16,173 nucleotides of DNA. It comes from Proteobacteria bacterium UBA6920. GTDB lineage: Bacteria; Pseudomonadota; Gammaproteobacteria; SG8-11. This document shows positions 9,201 through 14,359 of this stretch, piece after piece. Every line of letters begins with the position of its first letter. The stretch's first letter is position 1. The notes beneath the pieces are model-generated. The model made no database searches and was not told the DNA's origin. It was given only the letters and a program-made list of their open reading frames with translations. The stretch is taken from assembly GCA_002448875.1 (NCBI GenBank), contig DKAS01000169.1, positions 1-16,173 of the forward strand, written 5' to 3'. A program made the translations under genes and the position numbers.

Positions 9201-9726
9201 GGTCGACCGCAGTATCGAAAAGCTGTCAAAACTGCTGCCGGCACGCTATGCCAAACCGGAAGAGAGCACCAGCTATATAACAAAATTCGATATGTATATG
9301 TATTCGTCGCCACGTTTCGTCAGAGACGAGCTAAGTGCTGGCTTTATCGCGGATTTGCAGCTTTATAGATATGTAGTGAAAAACGCGGAAACCGTGGCAC
9401 CGAAAGGCGACGAAAAAGATACAAAAACGGATACAAGAAATCCAGTTGTGGACGATAAAAATGCTAAGGAAAACACGCCGATGAATCTCGACGGCTTGAG
9501 CCCGACCCCGCTGGACGGCGGAAATACGTCTCCGCCGGGAGATTCGACTACTCAGCCGGCGGGCGAGATGGGTGCGGCGTCCGCGCCGCCAGTGGCGACG
9601 GAGCAGCCCCAGCAGCCGGTAGTGGACGGTGCCGAACAAGCAGCCGGAGCAGGTAGCGCCGGAGCAATAGACAGGGAGACAGCCGGGTCTCCGCCCGTTG
9701 AAAACGGCGGGGGTGCCGGACAGTGA
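6253..9726 (+). CDS. Large TPR lipoprotein, BamD/CpoB-like repeats, putative outer-membrane component
   Basis: This 1157-residue protein starts 3 bp after the preceding stop. No good ribosome site precedes ATG 6253, so coupling to upstream translation is likely. The N-terminus has a lipoprotein signal: basic residues, a hydrophobic stretch and the lipobox L-V-A-C with Cys29. Ser at position +2 predicts outer-membrane sorting under the usual Lol rule. A Pro/Ala/Lys-rich linker covers residues ~95-155. From ~180 there are many TPR units of the BamD/CpoB style ('EEAIRLYRKLLDKYPNYE', 'QVDEAMQIMNRLVKQYPNS', 'KYLDAEEAYGEILKFG'), continuing to about residue 900. The last ~110 residues are Gly/Pro/Ala/Gln-rich and low in complexity. 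CpoB-type TPR proteins bind TolA in Tol-Pal; a similar docking role for the TonB/AgmX-like protein encoded downstream is inference. Confidence 0.9.
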   Translation: MGRRNFTAIEGAVRAWLRAVPLCLLLVACSHTSSEGTIGQLDQEKIEIKDAEIDGGLDKAMQGYQQFLDATPESELTPEAIRRLADLKVEKEFGTVTDGKAPAEEPSAKPSPPPAAPPPAPVPAPAAVPTGKDKGKKPAKAAGKNGKKTATGDDKAKEETIGDLQLPPGESAGDLRNTGAEEAIRLYRKLLDKYPNYERNDQVLYQLSRAYEETGQVDEAMQIMNRLVKQYPNSRYTDEVQFRRGEYFFTRKKYLDAEEAYGEILKFGLSSVYYERGLYKMGWTYYKQEMYEEALVKFFALLDYKVSIGYDFDQTTDDIERKRTDDTFQAVSLSFSNLGGATSVGEYFVKHGSRSYEDKIYSELAEFYFAKRRYSDAAATYNTFIGANKYHKKSPFFSMRVIEIYLKGGFPRLVIEGKKNFASSYGLRADYWNYFNQADFPEVLVFLKTNLIDLANHYHAMYQNPKFKADKTANYDEAVHWYREFLQSFPKDKLSPGINYQLADLYLENKDFKAAAVEYERSAYDYPVNEKSMTAAYAAVYAYREYLKDAPSSQVRSAKQEVIRVSIRLVDVFPKHEKATIVLGAAVDDLFNMRDFPLAIKLGRRLIVDYPKADAKIRRGAWLVVAHSSYEIENFEDAEEGYVEVLKLTSKEDSSREKLVENLAASVYKQGEKARAAEDYKTAVRHFLRIAELAPTAKIRINAEYDAAAVLIQIMDLEKAVDVLLAFRANYPGHELQFDVTKKIAFAYKEMGKFNLAGKEYERVAAEAEGKDNDLVREAMWTAAELYEKAPDTDNALRVYKKFVVKFPKPLEFALDTYYKIAMIYKTRNSLQEYRDTLLYIINSDAKAGAERTDRTRYLAAQSSLVIIEPQFDEFLALKIVKPFKKSLTRKQQSMKDLVTSYTKLVDYKVADVTAASTYYVAEIYYNFSHALLESEKPEGMSDDEIEEFNLMVEEQAYPFEEKSIKVHEKNIELLKLGIYSVWVDRSIEKLSKLLPARYAKPEESTSYITKFDMYMYSSPRFVRDELSAGFIADLQLYRYVVKNAETVAPKGDEKDTKTDTRNPVVDDKNAKENTPMNLDGLSPTPLDGGNTSPPGDSTTQPAGEMGAASAPPVATEQPQQPVVDGAEQAAGAGSAGAIDRETAGSPPVENGGGAGQ

Positions 9727-9808
9727 GAGGTGACAGAGGCTTCGACGCCGGAGGCAGGTGTCGGAGCCGGACGTATTGGAGTTGGATACCTATGTTAGAG
9801 GCAGGCAC

Positions 9809-9813
9809 AGGAG
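9809..9813 (+). promoter_or_regulatory. Ribosome binding site favouring GTG start at 9821
   Basis: AGGAG stands 7 bases before GTG 9821, ideal spacing. The competing ATG at 9839 has only a GGTGG-like sequence before it (9826-9830). Both starts leave the lipoprotein signal intact. Confidence 0.45.
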
Positions 9814-9820
9814 TTGGCAG

Positions 9821-10558
9821 GTGAACGGTGGACGGCTTATGCGGAAACATTCCAGCGATGCGTCGCAGTTGCTTATGCTGCGATTAGTGCTGCTGGCGGT
9901 CCTGGCCTTGCTGGTCAGCGCCTGTGGCACCACCATGGAAAAACCGAAAAGAGCGCCGGCGCTGGTCGGCGGCAAGCAGAGTTGTTCGCAGGCCCTCGCC
10001 GGCCCGGAAGGCGGAGCGAAGGCTGCGGAGGGGGCGGCATCGGTGCAGTGTCTGCCCAAGGGCGTTATCGAGATCGCGGAAAACTATCCCGTTGATCCGG
10101 AGATCAAGCTGGAGTTCGCCAAAGCGCTGGAAATGTTGAATGCGGAAAAATATCCGGAGGCTATACGTTTGCTGAAAGGCGTTACCGGCAAGACGAGCAA
10201 ATTCAGCGCGCCCTACATAAATCTGGGAATAGTATATATGCGGACCGGCGAAAACGAATTGGCGGAGGAAGCCCTGAAAAAAGCCCTGGAGATAAGTCCG
10301 CAGCATCCGGTGGCCAATAATGAAATGGGCATGCTCTATCGCAAGACCGGACGGTATGCCGATGCGCGGAAATTGTATGAAGGGCTGCTGGAAGTGTATC
10401 CGGATTTTCTGCCGATTCGAAAGAATCTCGGAGTGCTTTGTGACATCTATCTCCAGGATTTGAATTGCGCGCAGGATCAATACCTGGAATACCTCAAGGG
10501 TGTGCCGGATGACGAAAAGGTCAAGATCTGGCTGGCGGATGTCAAGAGCAGGATGTGA
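9821..10558 (+). CDS. Short TPR lipoprotein
   Basis: From GTG 9821 the protein has 245 residues; ATG 9839 would give 239, and an in-frame GTG at 9758 is possible but would add an implausibly long leader. The N-terminus carries basic residues, a Leu-rich core and a lipobox V-S-A-C (Cys35 from the GTG start). Gly follows the Cys, so outer-membrane sorting is expected. A short loop with two Cys is followed by two or three TPRs: 'AEKYPEAIRLLKGVTG', 'YINLGIVYMRTGENELAEEA', and 'NEMGMLYRKTGRYADARKLY'. The C-terminal segment 'NCAQDQYLEYLKGVP' resembles a final half repeat. The stop overlaps the start of the next gene, which shows operon membership. It is probably an assembly or docking lipoprotein (PilF/PilW-like in style only); its true partner is unknown. 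Confidence 0.85.
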   Translation: MNGGRLMRKHSSDASQLLMLRLVLLAVLALLVSACGTTMEKPKRAPALVGGKQSCSQALAGPEGGAKAAEGAASVQCLPKGVIEIAENYPVDPEIKLEFAKALEMLNAEKYPEAIRLLKGVTGKTSKFSAPYINLGIVYMRTGENELAEEALKKALEISPQHPVANNEMGMLYRKTGRYADARKLYEGLLEVYPDFLPIRKNLGVLCDIYLQDLNCAQDQYLEYLKGVPDDEKVKIWLADVKSRM

Positions 10559-10887
10559 TGGCGATGACGGTAGAGCTGAAGAATAGAGTGGCAACCGGCG
10601 CAACCCTCGCGGCGTTGATTATTGCTCTGGCGTCACCGGTTACGGTTTCCGCGGCCAAGGGCAAGGACAAAGCGCCGCCGCAGGAGCAGGCCAAGGAGCT
10701 GTCCGGGATATCGATAGTCGGTAACAAGGAAGCGCCAAAGTCCCTGTTTATCGTTCCCTGGAAGAGCTCGGACATCGGTGTGGAAACCAGCCTGTCCTCC
10801 AAACTGTTGAATGAAAAACTGCAGGCGGTCGATAAGGATGTATTCGAGAGAGAGTTGGAATTTTTTAATGCCACCGCACGCCAATAG
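10558..10887 (+). CDS. Small secreted protein of unknown family
   Basis: This ~109-residue protein overlaps the upstream stop (…ATGTGATGGCGATG…), so possible starts are GTG 10555, ATG 10558 and ATG 10564; 10558 is chosen as a compromise and the product hardly changes. A signal peptide is clear, with a Leu/Ala core and a likely cut after V-S-A near residue 31. The mature part is only ~78 residues: a Lys/Gln-rich start, then 'GISIVGNKEAPKSLFIVPWK' and a charged C-terminal helix ending 'FERELEFFNATARQ'. It has no membrane segment beyond the signal. It sits between the TPR lipoprotein and the proton-channel genes, so it is likely a periplasmic part of the machine. I do not recognise the family. 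Confidence 0.8.
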   Translation: MAMTVELKNRVATGATLAALIIALASPVTVSAAKGKDKAPPQEQAKELSGISIVGNKEAPKSLFIVPWKSSDIGVETSLSSKLLNEKLQAVDKDVFERELEFFNATARQ

Positions 10888-10920
10888 TGCCGGCGCTGTC
10901 AGTGGTAACGAGTAATTATC

Positions 10921-10926
10921 GAGGAG
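10921..10926 (+). promoter_or_regulatory. Ribosome binding site for the GTG start at 10933
   Basis: GAGGAG lies 6 bases before GTG 10933 and supports this non-ATG start. The next in-frame ATG (10975) would cut into the first membrane segment. Confidence 0.65.
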
Positions 10927-10932
10927 AAAAAA

Positions 10933-11592
10933 GTGGACGCCATTATAAAGTTTTATCAACTGGGTGGATTTTTTATGCATCCAATCCTCGTCGTATTTGC
11001 CTTTGGGATGGCGATAGCGATCGAGCGCTACATCAAGCTGACGATCGTGCGCAAGGCCAATCGCGCCATGTGGGACCAGCTGTATCCAGTGCTCGCGGAA
11101 GGCAATTTCGACGCGGCGCGGGAGATGACGGCCGGTAATAACTCGACCATCGCGCACTTGTTGAATGCGGGACTGGAATTGCAGGGTGCCGTACGCCGTC
11201 GTGACGATATCGAAATCGCCATGGAAGAAACCATGATGGAAATCATTCCGCAACTGGAAAGGCGTACGCCTTATGTGGCGTTGTTTTCCAATATTGCCAC
11301 TCTGCTGGGACTGCTCGGCACGATCATGGGTCTGATCGAGGCGTTTGACGCAGTGGCTAACGCCAATCCGGCGGAAAAGGCCGACTTGTTGTCGGCCAGT
11401 ATCGCGGTGGCGATGAACACGACCGCGTTTGGATTGATCGTCGGTATTCCGCTGCTTATCACCTACGTTGTTCTGGTGTCGAAAACTGGTGAAATCGTCG
11501 ACAGCCTGGAAATGGCTTCGGTCAAGACCCTGAGCGTTATCACCAAGATGGCGAAGCGTCAGGGTGGGGCCAGTACGTCGGCGGCGGCGTAA
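10933..11592 (+). CDS. MotA/TolQ/ExbB-family proton channel
   Basis: This 219-residue protein has the TolQ/ExbB layout. The first membrane helix is at ~13-33, followed by a cytoplasmic helical domain and then two more helices at ~113-138 and ~153-182. The second carries the family signature 'LLGLLGTIMGLIEAF' with T130 at the place of ExbB Thr148. The third carries 'AMNTTAFGLIVGIP' with T164 at the place of ExbB Thr181. These polar residues line the proton path around the ExbD/TolR Asp in known structures. The gene begins 45 bp after the previous stop, and the first ExbD gene follows 19 bp after its end. In ExbB-ExbD, TolQR and AglRQS motors, five such channel subunits surround two D/R-type subunits and power a force transducer. 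The family is certain; the substrate is not. Confidence 0.95.
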   Translation: MDAIIKFYQLGGFFMHPILVVFAFGMAIAIERYIKLTIVRKANRAMWDQLYPVLAEGNFDAAREMTAGNNSTIAHLLNAGLELQGAVRRRDDIEIAMEETMMEIIPQLERRTPYVALFSNIATLLGLLGTIMGLIEAFDAVANANPAEKADLLSASIAVAMNTTAFGLIVGIPLLITYVVLVSKTGEIVDSLEMASVKTLSVITKMAKRQGGASTSAAA

Positions 11593-11611
11593 ATACTGAG
11601 GAGTCAGCGGT

Positions 11612-12100
11612 ATGTCGAGATCCCATCACTATAAGAAAAAGGGCAACGAACCGCCAGAAATGGATGTAACCACGTTCATGAACTTGATGGTGGTGCTGGT
11701 GCCGTTTTTGCTCATAACCGCGGTGTTTTCCCGTATTACCATCCTTGAGCTGCATCTTCCTACCGGCGGCGGCGGCGCGTCGAACAAGCCGCAGGTGAGC
11801 GTGGAGATTATAGTGCGCAAGGATGTTCTCGAGCTGGGCAACGGCCAGGGTGTCGTCGCAAGAATACTGAATACTGAGGGTAAGTACGACATTAAAAAAC
11901 TGGCAGAATATCTGGTGAAAGTAAAGGGTAACTATCCGGATAAAACCGATGCGACCATTCTGGTGGAACCTGACATCGAATACGAAAATATAGTAAGAGT
12001 CATGGACGCGGTGCGTATTATCGAAATGGCGCAGGAAGGCAGGCAGGAAGTGCAGAGGGTCGAGCTGTTTCCCGACCTGTCAATTGGAGACGCGCCATGA
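11612..12100 (+). CDS. ExbD/TolR-family protein 1, with Asn in place of the key Asp
   Basis: This 162-residue protein follows the channel gene by 19 bp and has GAGGAG at 11598-11603. It has a basic cytoplasmic N-terminus, one membrane helix (~21-42) and a periplasmic domain with the usual ExbD fold pattern ending near 'ATILVEPDIEYENIVRVMDA'. The signature before and in the helix reads 'MDVTTFMNLMVVLVPFLL', which aligns with E. coli ExbD 'INVTPFIDVMLVLLIIFM'. The Asp that carries protons (ExbD Asp25, TolR Asp23) is therefore Asn24 here (AAC, 11681-11683). The nearest acid, D18, aligns with a non-essential position just outside the helix. The rest of the protein looks intact, so this is not decay. 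It probably forms a mixed pair with the second ExbD, which keeps its Asp. Its last codons overlap the next start (ATGA). Confidence 0.93.
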   Translation: MSRSHHYKKKGNEPPEMDVTTFMNLMVVLVPFLLITAVFSRITILELHLPTGGGGASNKPQVSVEIIVRKDVLELGNGQGVVARILNTEGKYDIKKLAEYLVKVKGNYPDKTDATILVEPDIEYENIVRVMDAVRIIEMAQEGRQEVQRVELFPDLSIGDAP

Positions 12101-12591
12101 AAAGCACGCGACGCATGAAGCGCATGGCGCGCAATCATAGCAAAAAGATACCGGGCATGAGTCTTACGTCGCTGATGGACGTGTTCACTATTCTGGTGTT
12201 TTTCCTGCTTGTTAACTCGGGCAGTGAAGTGCTCGAGCCCCCGAAAAAGATCACGCTGCCGGATTCCGTCGTGGAAACCAAACCCAGGGAGACGGCAACC
12301 ATCGTCGTTTCTGATGAAGGTGTGATCGTGCAGGGTGAGATGGTTACGACCATGGCCGAGGTGGTAGCTGCGCAGGGGGAAACCATCGCGCCGGTGACAG
12401 AACGCCTGCAGGCGATCAAGGGCGCGGTGATAGGCGCGAGCACCAAAGCAGTGGCGGAGAGCACGGAAGTTACCATTCTCTCGCACAAAACCATTCCATT
12501 TAAAGTGCTGCGTAAGATCATGTCGAGCTGTACGTATGCGGGATACGACAAGATATCCCTGGCAGTGCTGCAGAAGGCGAAACAGGGGTGA
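12097..12591 (+). CDS. ExbD/TolR-family protein 2, key Asp present
   Basis: This 164-residue protein overlaps the previous gene by 4 bp and has GGAG at 12086-12089, 7 bases before the ATG. Its N-terminus is strongly basic (many K/R in the first 17 residues). One membrane helix (~23-41) contains 'LTSLMDVFTILVFFLLVNS', where D28 (GAC, 12178-12180) is the proton-carrying Asp of the family. The periplasmic domain (~45-164) ends with 'KVLRKIMSSCTYAGYDKISL', the usual last strand-helix-strand region of ExbD. Within one motor it would supply the only protonatable residue if it pairs with the first ExbD. A TolQ followed by two TolR-type genes is also the arrangement of subunits in the AglRQS motor. 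Confidence 0.94.
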   Translation: MKSTRRMKRMARNHSKKIPGMSLTSLMDVFTILVFFLLVNSGSEVLEPPKKITLPDSVVETKPRETATIVVSDEGVIVQGEMVTTMAEVVAAQGETIAPVTERLQAIKGAVIGASTKAVAESTEVTILSHKTIPFKVLRKIMSSCTYAGYDKISLAVLQKAKQG

Positions 12592-12667
12592 GCGTGCGAT
12601 CGCCTGGCAACAGACAGGAAATTGATGCGCATCTATTGAGCGCAAAACTTGTGGAATTGGCAATGAT

Positions 12668-14020
12668 ATGAGCGCTTTGGCCGCAATACAAGAAAACGAC
12701 TACGACAGCCAGATAGCGTCGTGCCACGCGCGTATTGAGAAGTTGCGCGGGGAAATCAGCAAACTGCAGGCGGAGCAGCAGGAAGTCGATCGCGAGCTGG
12801 CCGAAGTCGCCGAGGAACGGCGCCGTTATGAGGCTTTGGGCAACGTGCTGGACAGCCTGGAAAAGCTCGCGGCCGCGGGCGGCTCGTCACTGTTCTGGTC
12901 CGGATTGATCAGCGAAGACAATATCGACGCGCACCTGGCCAAGGTGCGTGACCAGGTGGGTTTTGTCGAGCGTCGTGTTAAAAAGATCACCGATAAGCAG
13001 ACTGCAATACAGAAAAATATCAAGGACAAGCAGGAAGAGATCGGTGCCAATGCCTACGAGGCGGATCAGCTCAGGCTGCGCCAGGAAGAGGCGAAAAACG
13101 AATACGTCATCGAACGGCAAATTATAAAGTTGCCGTATCGTATCGTGGTCATGCCCTGGGCGACGCAGGGGCAGGACGAAAAAAAATTCCGCAAGATACT
13201 CATTATCGTCGTATCGATTTGCCTTCTGCTGGGCTGGTTGTCCACCATCTACGTCGTGCCGATTCCCGACCGTCCGCCGGTGGTGGAGATACCGGAACGT
13301 CTGGCAAAGCTCGTCAAAAAGGAAAAGCCGAAACCAAAGATCGAGCAGCCGAAGCCGGAGGAAAAGCCGCCCGAGGAGAAAAAGCCCGAGGCCAAGCAGG
13401 AGAAAGAGGCAATTCGTGAAAAGGTCAAGAACAAGGGCGTGCTTGCTTTCAAGAACAATTTTGCGGATCTGCTCAACGACGATTCGCTGAACAAGTTGAA
13501 TGCCAATGTCAATCTCAGCAATGCGGGGTCCACCGCCAAGCGTAATCAGCGCTCGATACTTACAGCGCAGGCTACCGCCGGCAGCGGTGGTATCAACAGC
13601 TCAACGCTGAGCCGCAGCGTCGCCGGTACCGGACAGCAGATCGGCGCCGTGGGATTCTCCCGTGTGGAGAGCGCCATTGGCACCGCCGCCGGGGAAGACC
13701 GGCCGTTGAGCGATGGGCCGGGACCCTCGCGTACCGATGAGGAAATACAGATCGTATTCGATAAGTACAAAGCGGCGTTGTATCGCATCTATAACCGCGA
13801 ATTGCGCACCAATCCTACCCTGCAGGGTAAAGTGGTGTTGCGGCTCACGATTGCCTCAGATGGCAGCGTATCCGCCTGTAAAGTGGAATCCACGGATATG
13901 AACGCGAAGGCCTTGTTGGACGAAATCGTCGAACGAGTCAAGAAATTCAGCTTTGGTGCCAAACCGGGGGTGCCGCCGACCACGATCCTGTATCCGATAG
14001 ATTTCCTGCCGGCGTCCTAG
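12668..14020 (+). CDS. TonB/AgmX-PglI-type energy transducer with large cytoplasmic coiled coil
   Basis: This 450-residue protein starts 76 bp after the second ExbD gene; an in-frame stop at 12623 limits the start, and the ribosome site is weak. Residues ~8-150 are charged and heptad-like, suggesting a coiled coil broken near 70-80 by a Gly-rich turn. One membrane helix is at ~177-197, followed by a Pro/Lys/Glu linker (~200-245), typical of TonB and TolA spacers. Residues ~255-355 are Ser/Gly/Asn-rich. The C-terminal ~95 residues match the AgmX/PglI or TonB-like domain: 'IYNRELRTNPTLQGKVVLRL' followed by 'IASDGSVSACKVES'. It lies in the inner membrane with its C-terminus in the periplasm, where it would be driven by the channel encoded upstream. 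The cytoplasmic domain is unusual, because TonB and TolA have only a short cytoplasmic tail. AgmX and PglI of Myxococcus do carry cytoplasmic domains, but of other types. Confidence 0.9.
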   Translation: MSALAAIQENDYDSQIASCHARIEKLRGEISKLQAEQQEVDRELAEVAEERRRYEALGNVLDSLEKLAAAGGSSLFWSGLISEDNIDAHLAKVRDQVGFVERRVKKITDKQTAIQKNIKDKQEEIGANAYEADQLRLRQEEAKNEYVIERQIIKLPYRIVVMPWATQGQDEKKFRKILIIVVSICLLLGWLSTIYVVPIPDRPPVVEIPERLAKLVKKEKPKPKIEQPKPEEKPPEEKKPEAKQEKEAIREKVKNKGVLAFKNNFADLLNDDSLNKLNANVNLSNAGSTAKRNQRSILTAQATAGSGGINSSTLSRSVAGTGQQIGAVGFSRVESAIGTAAGEDRPLSDGPGPSRTDEEIQIVFDKYKAALYRIYNRELRTNPTLQGKVVLRLTIASDGSVSACKVESTDMNAKALLDEIVERVKKFSFGAKPGVPPTTILYPIDFLPAS

Positions 14021-14359
14021 AGGTGGTGGCTTAAGGCAGTATATTTGTATGAGGAAAGTGGTAGTCGTTATCGAAAGTGGCAAGGCACTGGAATTGGAGG
14101 TTTTACCTATTACTTCGTCATCGGGGCCCGCCGGAAACGGTGCGGTAGCACGGAGTGTAGTCAGGGATGCTGTAAGTATTGGTAGTTATGTAATTCTCGC
14201 TGTTCATCAGCTGATGAATTTTGCGACAGATCTATTAGATGTATGTAAGGGTGAATTTAGGGTGGCAATGTGTCCGTCAATTTTGTCTGGCGGGCGTTTT
14301 TCAACTGCGGGCCTGACCCACATAACGGATCGCGCAAGAATTCACTGCTGGAACGGCAT
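14021..14359 (+). promoter_or_regulatory. Low-GC intergenic region with a 16-bp palindrome
   Basis: This 339-bp stretch has clearly lower GC than its flanks and no gene I can support. It ends the motor operon and precedes the DUF11 surface-protein gene, so it should hold the promoter of the latter. No clean terminator hairpin with a T-run is visible after 14020. A weak promoter candidate is TTGCGA (14221-14226) with TATGTA (14242-14247), but the 15-bp spacing is short. An open frame from 14049 to 14375 crosses it, but looks accidental. Confidence 0.4.
14203..14218. repeat. Perfect 16-bp palindrome, possible operator
   Basis: TTCATCAGCTGATGAA reads identically on both strands. It lies 142 bp before the ATG of the DUF11 gene and just upstream of a weak -35-like TTGCGA. 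A binding site for a dimeric regulator is plausible, but nothing in the window names the regulator. Confidence 0.4.

Noticed and set aside
9758..9820. Upstream GTG start for the short TPR lipoprotein
   Set aside because: It would add an acidic leader before the lipoprotein signal, while AGGAG is well spaced for GTG 9821.
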